Source: Vitis vinifera (Eukaryota > Streptophyta > Magnoliopsida > Vitales > Vitaceae). From it: 64,000 bases of DNA. The position numbers and the translations under genes are program-made. The notes under the pieces were generated by a model that worked only from the letters and a program-made list of their open reading frames with translations, was not told the DNA's origin and ran no database searches. This document shows, one piece after another, positions 50,349-61,703 of this stretch. Positions within the stretch are counted from its first letter, which is position 1. The number at the start of each line of letters is the position of its first letter. The stretch spans positions 19,180,001-19,244,000 of the forward strand of contig NC_081815.1 in NCBI RefSeq assembly GCF_030704535.1, written 5' to 3'.

Positions 50349-51443
50349 ATGGCACCCATCTATTCTTCTTCTTCAGCTGTTTCTACGGCCCTGCTAATCT
50401 CTGTAGTGGTAAGCTTCTTAATGGCTGCCTCAGCAGGTAACTTCTACCAAGACTTTGGCATCACTTGGGGGGATGGGCGTGCTAAGATACTCGACAATGG
50501 AGAGTTTCTCACTCTTTCCCTTGACAAGACCTCTGGATCTGGTTTCCAGTCCAAGAATGAGTATTTGTTTGGGAAGATTGACATGCAGCTCAAACTTGTT
50601 CCTGGAAACTCTGCTGGCACCGTCACTGCCTACTATGTAAGCCCGCCTTTCATATTACTTGTTGCACATCATCCTCCATTTGATGATCATTTGTTCTCCA
50701 GATTAATATGTAGTTCTCATTCATGTATGTGTGGATTTGCAGTTATCTTCACAAGGGCCAACCCATGATGAAATCGACTTTGAATTCCTGGGGAACCTCA
50801 GTGGGGATCCATATATCCTTCACACTAATGTGTTCAGCCAAGGCAAGGGAAATAGAGAGCAGCAGTTCTACCTGTGGTTTGACCCAACTGCCGATTTTCA
50901 CACCTATTCCATTCTCTGGAATCCCCAGCGCATTATGTAAGTACTATTATCCAAATCTTCAAAACTGCAATCTGGTTTATGTTTTTTGCGTTTTCATATT
51001 GATTTACTCGTCTGGGGTATCTCTGTTTCAGCTTCTCTGTGGATGGCACCCCCATCAGAGAGTTCAAGAACTCTGAGTCAATTGGTGTTCCATACCTAAA
51101 GAATCAGCCCATGAGAATATACTCCAGTCTATGGAATGCTGATGACTGGGCAACAAGAGGTGGGCTCATCAAGACAGACTGGACCCAAGCCCCCTTCACT
51201 GCTTCCTATAGGAACTTCAATGCAGATGCCTGCATTTGGTCTTCTGGAGCATCTTCTTGCAGTTCAAATACCCCCACTTCTATCTCCCCCAGTACTGACT
51301 GGTACTCACAAGAGCTAGATTCCACAAGCCAAGAGAGAATGAAATGGGTGCAGAAGAATTACATGATCTACAATTACTGCACTGACACAAAGCGATTCCC
51401 ACAAGGCCTTCCTCCTGAATGCACTGCAACCACCACATCCTAG
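50349..51443 (+). CDS. XTH: Xyloglucan endotransglucosylase/hydrolase, MAPI type
   Basis: Exons 50349-50636, 50743-50936 and 51032-51443; introns of 106 and 95 bp. They join to 297 aa. Signal peptide [12 protein letters not shown] to AASAG, mature start [33 protein letters not shown] at 104-113 with E106 and E110 and NLS. Exon 2 encodes the same protein as exon 2 of the genes at 2149, 4981 and 53525. Differences from sisters in exon 3 include [22 protein letters not shown] and a loop [14 protein letters not shown]. Mirror partner of the gene at 4981 by order, promoter and intron 1 similarity. A stray exon 1 piece lies less than 300 bases downstream. Confidence 0.95.
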
Positions 51444-51706
51444 AAGGAAACTCAACATTAAGGCCATTCAGTTGATGCTTTCTTTGTTGGCTTGTATCAT
51501 TTTTGTAACTCTATTCTTTCATTTTTTTTTTTTATCATTTAATTGTCATCAAAACAACAGAAGCCTCACATTGTTTACAGTATAATATATGAGGATTTCT
51601 GAGTAACTTTTATCATCACTTATTGCTTCAAAGTTCAAATGAAATAGGGTGGGAGATTTGAAACTCAATCTAATGATCATCAGTGCGGTAGAAAAGTGTT
51701 CTCGTC

Positions 51707-51842
51707 CGTGCCAATCTCTGTAATGGTTAGCTTCATAATGGCTGCCTCTGCAGGTAACTTCTACCAAGCTTTGACATCACTTGGGGAGATAGGCTTGCCA
51801 ATATACTCATCAATGGGGAGCTTCTTACTCTTCCCTAGACTT
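51707..51842 (+). pseudogene. XTH exon 1 fragment
   Basis: Reads like the middle of an MAPI-type exon 1: ATCTCTGTAATGGTTAGCTT, then ATGGCTGCCTCTGCAGGTAA, CTTCTACCAAG and a TTGACATCACTTGGGGAGAT stretch. The signal-peptide start and the rest of the exon are missing. A base is missing after CTTCTACCAAGC relative to sisters, so the frame shifts, and the LSLDK part is lost. Exons 2 and 3 are absent. A remnant of a lost tandem copy. Confidence 0.85.
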
Positions 51843-51849
51843 CATGAAA

Positions 51850-53200
51850 ATTTCAGCATTCTTTAACAAAGAAGTCTTGTAATCTAATCATATTGAGAAG
51901 TGACAGTGACACGATTCAATTCGCAGTGGCGTTTGTTATTTTAACTTAGGTAAGCAAGTCGTTTTAAAATTTAAGATAAAAGTTAAAAAAAATAAAATAC
52001 TTTTTTCTTTCAAATAAAGTTGTTTTAAAAAATAATAATAATTCAAAAAAACCAAACCGTTTTAAAAATACTAAACCCTCTAAACATTTTTTTTAAGACT
52101 TAATTTTTAGTATCCTAATTTTAAAAAAAAAAAAAATTGGTTTTAAATATATAAGGTAAATTTATTCTTTTATACAAAATGTTCTTTTTATATAGAATTT
52201 ATTTTTATTTTTTTTAAAAAAAAAAGGTGTATCCAAACAAATATTAAAAGTATAATAATTTTAAAAACTATTTAAAATTTTGAGTTACTACCTCAAATTT
52301 AAAACAAAAAAATTAAAGTGATTCTTAGTATATTGTAATCAATACTTTTTATATAAGATGTTTTACTTCTATATAGAAATCAAAAAGTGAAATCCAAATG
52401 ATGATTGGTATATGTTTAGATAGTTTTTTTTTATAAGATAAAAATAATTATTATTATTTTGTACAAAAAAAAAAAAAAAGATTTATATTGTATCTTTAAA
52501 GTCACTTCAAAAGTTTTAAAATTTGAGATGGTAAAAAAAAAATTATAACTCAATTTTTTTTAAATATTTTTAAAATCATTATATTTTCAATAAAAATATC
52601 TAAAAATTATGGCATTTTATATAAATATTACTATTATTTTTTATTCAAAAATATAAAATAAGAAATGTATTAGATAGACACTAGTATTAAATATTATTTA
52701 GACTTAAATTAAACTACAATCTATTAAATCCACTGTAATCATTATTGAAAAGTAACTTAATTACATTTGGAATTAACTTCATCGTATCCGTAGGTCCATC
52801 GTATAATTTGGTCATTATTGGAAAGTAATATACTCATGTATGAAAGTAAGTTGATCATATTTAGGAGATGAATTGGTTATCCATATGAATTTAATTATTA
52901 AAACTGAAGATATCATACCTCTACCACCCTACAATGCACAATGTAGACAAAGGTCCATCAATATTACACATTAAGCCCCAAAGCCCAATATAGAAATGAG
53001 TCAAATGACAGATAGATACTTCAAAACTTGAACCAAAAAGTGTGAAGTAGTTATTTTCAACACTAGAGATACATTTCCAAAAATCATAAGTTTATCTCAA
53101 TGACAAACATAGTTTTCAAGTAAATTAAAGAAATTAACTTTCACAAGCTTAAGAATACAATTAAATCAACTAGGTGGGGGTGGTTGGTTCAAACTTCAGG
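51850..53200. other. Intergenic, AT-rich
   Basis: No gene is seen. Long A/T tracts (for example near 52120 and 52465). It separates the MAPI-type gene at 50349 from the MASPS-type gene at 53525. Confidence 0.5.
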
Positions 53201-53524
53201 GACGGTGGTGGCTCTAGGTATGGATAATAATTGGTGTTTTGGTAGAAGGGAAAGTGGTTTGGCCCTTCTGTTTCTTTTTTCAAGTGCATGCATAGACCGT
53301 GTCAAAATGAAAGTGGGTTGCGCTTGTGCCATCAGATGACAGCTATTGCCTTCACATATTGAGCTCAACTGTGAACAGCTGCTGACTCATCCTTCCTTCT
53401 CTCCTTCCAGGCTTCCGCTTTTCCCCCTCACCATCTATACTATAAAACCCCACGTACCCACACCGTTCTCCTCACTTCCACACTCCAAACTTCTCCCCAT
53501 TTCCCATCCCTATATTCACATTCA
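53201..53524 (+). promoter_or_regulatory. Conserved MASPS-type XTH promoter
   Basis: TATA box at 53441-53446 (CTATACTATAAAACCCCACG), 84 bases before the start. The upstream blocks GTCAAAATGAAAGTGGG and CAGCTGCTGACT are shared with 61440-61703. Confidence 0.65.
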
Positions 53525-54608
53525 ATGGCTTCTCCCTCTACTTCGAATCTGTCACCAAAGTTGCTCTTGATGTCTCTTCTGCTTGGTTCCTTTGTGGTTG
53601 CTTCTGTTGGTAACTTGTACCAAGATTTTGATCTCACTTGGGGTGATGGCAGAGCCAAGATCCTCAACAATGGACAGCTTCTTACTCTCTCCCTTGACAA
53701 AGCCTCTGGCTCTGGCTTCCAGTCCAAGAATGAGTATCTGTTTGGGAAGATTGATATGCAGCTGAAGCTTGTGCCTGGAAACTCTGCTGGCACTGTCACT
53801 GCCTACTATGTAAGCCTCCTCTTTACCAAGTGTTTTTGCATCAAATGCTTTCTTGGTTTTATCTTCTTCTGACTCACAAACCAATACCTGCTTTGTGTAA
53901 TTGCAGCTATCTTCACAAGGGCCTACCCATGATGAGATAGATTTTGAATTCTTGGGGAATCTCAGTGGTGATCCATACATTCTTCACACTAATGTGTTCA
54001 GCCAAGGAAAGGGAAACAGAGAACAGCAGTTCTACCTCTGGTTTGACCCCACTGCTGATTTCCACACCTATTCCATCCTCTGGAATCCCCAGCGGATTAT
54101 GTAAGCACTATAGTAATTAATCTTCAAAATTGCAATCTGGTTTACGTTTTTCGGGTTTTTGTATTGATTTACTCATCTGGGGTATCTCTGTTTCAGCTTC
54201 TCTGTGGATGGCACCCCCATTAGAGAGTTCAAGAACTCTGAGTCCATTGGTGTTCCATTCCCAAAGAACCAGCCCATGAGGATATACTCCAGTCTCTGGA
54301 ATGCAGATGACTGGGCAACAAGAGGTGGTCTTGTGAAGACAGACTGGAGCCAAGCACCTTTCACAGCCTCCTACAGGAACTTCAATGCCAATGCTTGTGT
54401 TTGGTCCTCTGGATCATCTTCTTGCAGTTCAACCTCTCCATCTTCTACATCCACCAATAGTGGATGGTACTCACAAGAACTAGATTCCACAAGCCAAGAG
54501 AGAATGAAATGGGTGCAGAAGAACTACATGATCTACAATTACTGCACAGACACAAAGAGATTCCCACAGGGCCTTTCCCCTGAATGCACTGCCACCACCA
54601 CATCCTAG
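53525..54608 (+). CDS. XTH: Xyloglucan endotransglucosylase/hydrolase, MASPS type
   Basis: Exons 53525-53809, 53907-54100 and 54197-54608; introns of 97 and 96 bp. They join to 296 aa. Signal peptide at about 1-29, mature start [30 protein letters not shown] at 103-112 with E105 and E109 and NLS. Exon 3 has PFPKNQPMR, a TSTNSGW loop and GLSPEC where most sisters have GLPPEC. By gene order and flanking spacer it is the mirror partner of the gene at 2149, although the promoter of that gene is closer to the one at 46341. No defect visible. Confidence 0.95.
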
Positions 54609-55590
54609 AGGAAACTCAACCTTAAAGGCCATTCAGTTAGATAGTTTGCCTCTGTAGGTTTCCTCAGTTCTGTTCTTTCATTCTTTATCATTTTAGTCGG
54701 TATCACCACAGCTCATTGTTTACATTGAAATATATGAGATGAATAAAAAATCCTTTTAGCCCTTTTTCTGTTTCTTCTCCTTGTTCTTTAACTTCTGACA
54801 GATACAGATTGGGCCTTATACCAAATTTAAAGAGTAAATAATCTTAATTTCTTTCCACTTTAATCACAAACAGCAAGAAACTTCAGTTAAGAGTCACCAA
54901 AACTATGTACTGAGTCACACAAGAAGCTCCATGCATGATGAAGGCGGCACACAGACAAATGTAAAATCGCCCCCAAATCCATGAACCCTATAAAATAATA
55001 TTTTTCAAACTAAGAGAAATTATTACCTTAATGGCATGGTTGATTTATTCATAAATGAATAATTTATTAATTTATTGATAAATAAATAATTATCAATTAA
55101 TAAAGAATATTATATTCGTATTATATAGTTCTTGTACATATGACTTATTAATCTAAAAATAATAGATATAATAAAAAGTTAATATATAGAAACTTAAGAA
55201 ACCTGAAAAAATAAAAAATGGTTATTAATTATAAAAGATAGCGGGACTCTGAAAAGAAAAAAATGTAGTATCAAAACTTAAAAATTTATTTGATAATAAT
55301 TTTAAGTAACACATTTAATTTTAAAAGCATTTTTTTTAAAAAAAGAAATAAAAAAGACATTTCACAAGATTTGGAAAACACTTTTAAAAATTAATAAAAA
55401 AAGGTTTTCAACAAAAACACTTTTGAAGAGAAACAATGTCAAATTCACTTTTAATTGCTAAAACATAAATATTATTCATAAATTTTTTTAAACTCTTATA
55501 TATTTCTAAAATAATATTATTATCTTTTATATTTAATAAAGTTATTAATTTAGTACACAGCTCGAGGCGTTATCGAGCCTTTACCGTGTC
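54609..55590. other. 3' flank and AT-rich spacer, mirror of about 0.9-2.1 kb
   Basis: 54.75-54.99 kb matches the 3' flanks of the other MASPS-type genes. 55.02-55.55 kb is the inverted counterpart of about 0.8-1.14 kb. The MITE present at 1147-1455 on the left arm is missing here. No gene is seen. Confidence 0.55.
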
Positions 55591-56297
55591 TCCGATGTTC
55601 ACATTGGGTAAGCTCTTCGATATGTTGTTGGCTGGCAAGGAGATGAGCAGGTGACTGGATCTTGCCAGTGGTGTTCAACTTGCAATTACAAATTTACAAC
55701 TGGCCATGATGATGGCTTGGGCAGGTGCTACTTATCTTTCTCACCCTGTTTTGGCATTTAGGATCTTTAGACTTGGAAAAAAGTGGATGACAGTGGGTGG
55801 TGGAGTGATGTATGTAGGAAGCTCTGGTCCAGCACATTTTTACACTAGAGCCCTCTTTTGAGGTTTGGTTCTGGTAAAAGGAAAATGATTTGAATCAAGT
55901 AACCATCATCATCAACTAATCATGACAAGTTTTTTTTTTTGAACTGTTTGATATATTGGAAAGGGACAAAACCAGGTTGGGGAAGCAGGTAGACGAGGCA
56001 GAAGTAAGATCTATGATACTTCCTGAGTAGTTTTATATTGCAAAACCGTGTGGTTCTGATGATTTAAAAAGTATTAGTTGGGAGGAGGAAGCCCATTTGT
56101 AGATATGGTTGCCACTGCCATCTGTATACAACTTATTCTTTGGTCTCCCACTTTGAACCTTCCTGCAGCACCCTCTCAAGCTCACTAGATCTCTCCCACC
56201 AAGTATAAATTGGAGTTGGAAGAGATCAATTTCAAGTCACTAACATCAAACTTCTTCTCTTCAAACACCTCTTAGCAACTATATAGCATATCCCTCA
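55591..56297 (+). promoter_or_regulatory. MAPI-type promoter in front of a truncated XTH
   Basis: Carries the full MAPI-type module (CCAGCACATTTTTACACTAG near 55832) and a TATA-like CAAGTATAAATTGG near 56198-56211. It is the inverted match of 169-735. The gene it should drive is reduced to the fragment at 56298. Confidence 0.65.
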
Positions 56298-56366
56298 ATG
56301 GCACCCATCTATTCCTCTTGTTCAACTGTGACAACAACCCTGCTCATCTCTGTATCTCTACATTGA
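56298..56366 (+). pseudogene. Truncated XTH: start codon and signal peptide only
   Basis: Begins MAPIYSSCSTVTTTLLISV like other MAPI-type genes. Homology stops at about 56355, and the frame ends three codons later at TGA (56364-56366). No exon 1 remainder, exon 2 or exon 3 follows. This is a breakpoint of deletion or insertion, in the mirror position of the gene at 1-168. The retained promoter may still be transcribed. Confidence 0.85.
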
Positions 56367-57889
56367 TCATAGGATATATGTATGAATTCTGCATGTTTTA
56401 TTGCAGATAAATGAGTGGTTATTCAGAGGGCAGTGCATTGTAATGGCAGCCTCCAAATCATCTTAGTTCATTCAAAACATTGAGCAGTTTATTATAACAT
56501 CCTTTCTAGTGCAGGATTACCAGCTAGAGAGAAGAGTTCTTGATACTGATATATGTAGTACAGCTCTAATAGAAGTTGTTCTAAACCTTCAAGGTTTAAA
56601 TGAAGGTGGCTTCCTAATCTTAGTTGCTTGCTCGAAGCTATATGCAATCTCGATCATATTGTCACTAGTTTTATGGGGCATCCCAGGTTGGTGTAAAAAG
56701 TTGACAAAAGCTACCATGAAAAAAGATATTATTTATTGTAATTTTTCTCTTCATTTTTTAAGTGATACACCGGGTGATAGTATGACAATTGAAATGAATC
56801 ACAATAAATTATTCAAATAACAAAAATTATTACATTGTTTGAATTAATTTTTATTTTTATTAATAAAATAATTAAATATTTTATATCGAAGTTATAAATA
56901 TTTTTTATTTTTAAAAATAAAAAAATTATCTACATACCAATATACAATTTGTATGTATACACAGAAAAATCATTAAAACATTCATAGATAAGGATGAAAA
57001 TATTGGTTTTTACAAATATATTAGTAATTGGATTTTATGAATATATTAAAAAATATTGATGAAAATTTTAATAAAAGATATCAATAGGACGAAATTAATA
57101 AAACCTCATACAAAATGTTGAAAAAAAATTCTAAAAGATAATAGAAGAAACAACAGTAAAGTTATATATATATATATAATTTTTATGATATCAAGTAATA
57201 TTATATAGAACTCGGAAATATATTTATAGATGAATGTATTCAAAATAAAAGAGAATTATTATATATTATTTTCAAATTTATGTTTCTGTTACTTTCTTAA
57301 AGAAATGTTTTGTTGATTTTGAGAATCTCCTTTGATTTTTATAGCCGTTTGTGGTTGATGGCATAGAGATCATAGTAAATAATTACAATTTTCTGACCAT
57401 TTTTCTGGCCTATTGTTTTGTTTCGTGAAATTGAAAATTTGGTAATAAAAACCTTTTTCCAATTTGTAACACTGAAAACTTGAAGTTGCAAAAAAGGTAA
57501 ATTCATGGAAGTTTGTGATTGACATGTGATGGTTTAAATTTTAGCCTGTGTGGGCTACAATGGAAATTTCAGTGGCTAAATGTAACTAGTTTCTGCAACA
57601 TGTTTTTAACACGCTAGGCAAGAAAATTTGTTAATATTTTTTTTCTCAATTTTATTAATCCAAATAGTCTAACCATAGATGGAGAATGAACAATACAAAT
57701 AGTGGTGTGTATCACTGAATATAGTTAGAGGGAGGGTTGAATGAGACTGATATCTTTTTTACCAATCTACTCTAAGAGTTTAATTTTTGTTTTCCTGAAA
57801 TTTTTTTATTATTTAACAAATTGATAATCATCTAAAATAAATTGTTAATTTTATTTTTCTTCCATTTTTCCTTTATTTTATTTCGTGGT
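56367..57889. other. Unassigned DNA after the truncated XTH
   Basis: At 56509-56820 there is an open frame of 103 codons preceded by a TTTCTAGTGCAG acceptor-like sequence. Its first 60 or so residues (LNEGGFLILVACSKLYAISI) have protein-like composition. I do not recognise it; it may be an exon scrap of another gene brought in at the XTH breakpoint, or chance. From 56.82 kb the DNA is AT-rich without features. Confidence 0.3.
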
Positions 57890-58053
57890 TAACCAAACAA
57901 AAGAAAATGAATTCCTTTTTTTTTTTCCTTTAATTTTTCATGGATAACCAAATAAGTGAAAAAATTTATATTTATTTCCTTAACTTTTTCTTTTTTTCCA
58001 TTTTTTCTCCCATTTTTCTTTCTCTTGCATTTTCCCGAACCAAACATAGCCTA
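57890..58053. repeat. Partial MITE-like end
   Basis: Ends in CCCGAACCAAACATAGCC, the terminus shared by the elements at 43013 and 60059, after a pyrimidine-rich stretch similar to their right half. The left half is not evident. Confidence 0.45.
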
Positions 58054-58140
58054 AAAAAACAGGTTTTCTCATATTTAGTTTTATCATAGAAAAAATATAT
58101 ATATATATATAAGTTAAAACCTCTTTAGGAACTTCTATCT

Positions 58141-58919
58141 TGACCTTACGCTAAACCAGCCCACCAACCTATCACAGTTGACAATTGGTTGAGCTCTGGC
58201 GGTGAGTGGCTTTTGTCAGAAGCCGAGTAGATTTCAATGAAGCTAGCTAGCACCGATCTTTTGGGCTGTTACTGGGTCCAGCATGAGCGTATTTGCTGGG
58301 TTGGTGATGCTTTTTCAGGTACAAGTGGAGATGGTGGTAGCTGGGCCAGGTGTGTAATTTGTCCTTGTCTCCCTGTTTGGCCATTTAGGATCCTTTTGAC
58401 TGAGAAAAAGTAGCTGATACCGACAGGAGTGATCTCTCCAGGAGCTTCTCTTCTAGGAGAAGGCGGACGCGGCAGACAGAAAGAGTCTTGCAATCAATTT
58501 CCAGATTTTTCTATTCCAAAACCGCGTGAGTATTGTTGATGCCTTGCGTTCTAGGATACACATAGCTGCCAAGTGGACACGCGCCTTCAATCAAGATTGA
58601 GTCCTGACTCAGTCGGCCCTGTAAAAGGTATCCGGATAGGGTGTCCGGACACACCATCCGATGATTTTGTTAGCCATGACATAAGATGAAGATACTAAAA
58701 GGAAAGCAGCTTTAAATGTATCAAGAATACTGATGATGGAGGCCCACTTGTAGACGGCGCTACTGTATACAGCTCAGTTTCTGCTCTCCAAATATGAACT
58801 TTCCCAGTAGTATCAGCATCATTATAACTAAGAGATTAGAGAGATTGATTTCATTGATTCAGCATAACCAAATTTCTTCACTTTGAACATTTCTTACCAA
58901 CCATACAACATAGTTTTCA
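58141..58919 (+). promoter_or_regulatory. Decayed XTH-type upstream region
   Basis: Contains weak versions of the MAPI-type promoter landmarks: GGTAGCTGGGCCAGGTGTGT near 58334, CATTTAGGATCCTTTTGACT near 58381 and GGAGGCCCACTTGTAGACGG near 58738. It leads to the pseudogene at 58920. More diverged than the other promoters, so an older copy. Confidence 0.5.
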
Positions 58920-59666
58920 ATGGTATCTCCATATTCTTCTTTAGCTTCAGGCCTGCTGATCTCTCTACTGGTCAGCTTCTTAATAGTTGCTTCAACAGGT
59001 AACTTGGCATTACTTAGGGGGATGGGCGTGCTCAGATACTCAACAATCATCCCTATTTGATGTGAGATATCAGATGGCATTACTTAAAATGTGTTTACAT
59101 GATTAAGAGGAACTCACACTTTTACAGTATTAGAAACTTTCTCCCTATCTGATGTGGGATATCACAATCATCCCCATAAAAACACAACGTCCTTGTTGCA
59201 TCACAAGGGATTACAAGGTCAAACAAACCCTTACATTGAGGTTAAAGATCAACTTGATACCATTTGTAAGACTCGTTCTTAACTATGTAGATTTTATCCT
59301 CTCTAAACCCAAAATAACCCTCAATACTTCAAAACGCATCTACATAATTAAGAGAAGTACACATTTACATAGCGTCAAGAGTTTATCTCGTCTACGATGT
59401 AGGATATCACAAAGCACCATTCACTGCCTCCTACAAGAACTACAATGTCAATGTTTGTGTTTGGTTCTCTAGATCATCTTCTCACAATTCAACCCCTCCC
59501 TTTTCTACTTCCACCAATGGTGCATGGTACTCAAGAGCTAAATTCCACAAGCCAAAAAAGAATGAAATGAAGGCAGAAGAATTACATGATCTACAATTAC
59601 TGCACGGGCATAAAGCAATTCCCACAAGACCATGCTCCTAAATGCATTGCTGCCACCACATCCTAA
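58920..59666 (+). pseudogene. XTH pseudogene with exons 1 and 3 remnants
   Basis: 58920 to about 59048 is an exon 1 remnant: start codon, signal peptide (MVSPYSSLASGLLISLLVSF), then a short in-exon deletion removing the YQDFDIT part, and a stop at the SLLD region. About 59412-59666 is the end of exon 3, starting near APFTASYKNYN and ending at TAA (59664-59666), with a frame shift at the YSQELD position and an ATGAAG for TGGGTG change. The end of exon 1, all of exon 2 and the first part of exon 3 are gone. Foreign repeat DNA (59049-59411) lies between. Clearly non-functional. Confidence 0.88.
59049..59411. repeat. Repeat DNA replacing the middle of the XTH pseudogene
   Basis: Contains three variants of a CTATCTGATGTGGGATATCA motif (near 59052, 59143 and 59390) and paired TACATGATTAAGAGGAACTC and TACATAATTAAGAGAAGTAC stretches. 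A GATACCATTTGTAAGACTCG stretch near 59256 resembles DNA often seen in plant repeats. Type not determined. Confidence 0.5.
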
Positions 59667-60058
59667 AGGAAACTCAACCCTAATAACATTCAGTTGACTC
59701 TTTCTTTGCTTGTATCATCTTGATAATTCTATTCTTTCATTCTTTATTGATAATAACAACAATTGAATCAAGAAAAAAAGTGTGATATCTCATTAATTGT
59801 TTAAGTTATGAACAGAGGAATTATTTATACAAGGGCAAGCACTAATTCCATAGCAAGATGACATGTTGGTTGAGTGGTTACAACTGAGTAGTAGCTTGTA
59901 TAACAGTTTGGTAATTAATCAGTTGTTAGTTTAGTCACTGTTAACTATCTAGCATTTATAATCACGATTTTTATAATGTAATTATGAATTATGAAATTTA
60001 CTTATTCTGAAATATTACCTTTTTTAATAAATGACCAACATAAATAGAAAAGCTTTAG
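59667..60058. other. Intergenic, no gene seen
   Basis: The first 80 bases match XTH 3' untranslated regions (TATCATCTTGATAATTCTAT, then CTTTCATTCTTTAT). Nothing else is recognisable. Confidence 0.45.
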
Positions 60059-60402
60059 GTTATGTTTGGTTTCCGGAAAATACAAAGTAAAGAAAAAAAA
60101 TACAAAGGAAAGAAAAAAAATACAAAGGAAAATGATCTTTTCATGTTTGATTGTTCTATGAAAAATATAAAAAAAATCAAATATAATTAAAATTAATTAA
60201 AAACTTATGTATTTTTAAATTATTTAATCTTTATATTGATGAGTTAAAATAAATAAAATGAGTTTGAAGTAACAAAAAAAAATAATTTATCAACTTTTAA
60301 TTAATTTTTTTATTTTCCTTCACTTTTTCTCTCCTTCTACTTTTCTTTTGTATTTTCTTTCCCTTACATTTTTCTTCAAATTTTCTAGGAACCAAACATA
60401 GC
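60059..60402. mobile_element. MITE-like element, copy 3
   Basis: 344 bp from GTTATGTTTGGTTTCCGG to TAGGAACCAAACATAGC, good terminal inverted repeats. TTTAG flanks it on both sides, a possible 5-bp target duplication. The interior matches 1147-1455 and 43013-43331. No coding capacity. Confidence 0.75.
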
Positions 60403-60419
60403 TTTAGTCTAGGCAAAAA

Positions 60420-60960
60420 CCTTGGATTTGCAATGGCAAAACTTGTGTATTTTATTATTGTTCTATATATACACAAAAGGACGTTACTTTACAAAAAAGA
60501 AGAAATACAAGAAGTATAAATTAGGAAAAAGAAGGAATTATGCTCAGAGAAGATTCAATCACAAATAAAGTACACCAAAATCAAAGATGTACAAAAACAA
60601 AATATTCGATAATACTCTCCCTCAAGTTGAAGTATGGAGGTACGAACACCCACTTATGAATGAGGGAAGGAAAAACGTTAACTCTTAAAGTCTTGATAAA
60701 GACATCGATTAATTGGTCTTTGATTTGAATATATGCAATATGAACTAAATCAACTTTAATTCTTTCGCGTATCACATGACAATCAATTTCGATGTATTTA
60801 GTGTGTTCACAAAATGCTAGATTTACAACCATATTGAGCTTAGGTTGTTATTGCAAAACATGATAGTAGGTTGCATATGGGTAATGTGTAGATCATGGAA
60901 CAATAAAAGAAGTCATTGAATTTCACAAGTTGTAACCATGACACGATATTTCGGCTTTAT
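60420..60960 (-). mobile_element. Ty1/copia relic, 3' end
   Basis: Fossil piece in minus orientation. About 60.58-60.95 kb holds the end of RNase H (HTKYIEIDCHVIRERIKVDL and KDQLIDVFIKTL). A purine tract (CAACTTGAGGGAGAG on the minus strand) lies near 60618-60632, with a partial LTR-like stretch to its left. The rest of the element is missing. Confidence 0.75.
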
Positions 60961-61439
60961 TAGAGGTGATTCTTTAAAAAATCACTTGTTTATATATCAA
61001 AAATCAAAATGGGTGTTATTTGTAAACACTTCTTGCTTTATTCCTAGATTAAATGTAAAAAATACACTTACCTTTAAAAAGTAATGTATTTTAAAAAGTA
61101 TTTAAAAAAATTGAAATATTAAAAAAAAATTACTACTTCAAATTTTAAGAATTTTAAAAATACATTTTAGAGATATAAAGTAAATTGATAGTTTTATATA
61201 AGAATTATTCTATTTTATATAAAAGTTAATATTTATTTCTATTTTAAAAAATAAATAATAAAAAATATATCCAAACAGGCATTAAACAATTATTTTTTTA
61301 AAGGTCCGGGATGAACTGTTAATAAAAGTATACAAACAATAACGTTTTAACTAAAAATCACTCTACAACAAACTTTAAATTATGTAAAATTCAGGGTTTG
61401 ATAAGTTTCCAACTCAGGGTTTAATAATGTGTTTGGTAA
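60961..61439. other. Intergenic, AT-rich
   Basis: No gene or distinct repeat is visible. Confidence 0.4.
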
Positions 61440-61703
61440 AAGGGAAAGTGGATCTGCCCTTTTGTCCGCTTTAAGTGCATTCATAAACCGTGTCAAAATG
61501 AAAGTGGGCTCTGCTTGTCCCATTTGATGACAACTATTTTCTTTACATTTTGGAGCCCAGCTGTGCCCAGCTGCTGACTGAACCTTCCTCATCTCCTTCC
61601 AATTCCCCCAGAACTTCTACTATAAAACCCCACATACCCACGCTATTCTCTTCACTTCCATACTCAAGCTTCTTTCCATTTCTCGTCTCTGTATTCGCAT
61701 TCA
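61440..61703 (+). promoter_or_regulatory. Conserved MASPS-type XTH promoter
   Basis: TATA box at 61621-61626, 78 bases before the start. CCTTCCTCATCTCCTTCCAA through to CCACATACCCACGCTATTCT agrees almost base for base with 46540-46610. Confidence 0.7.
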
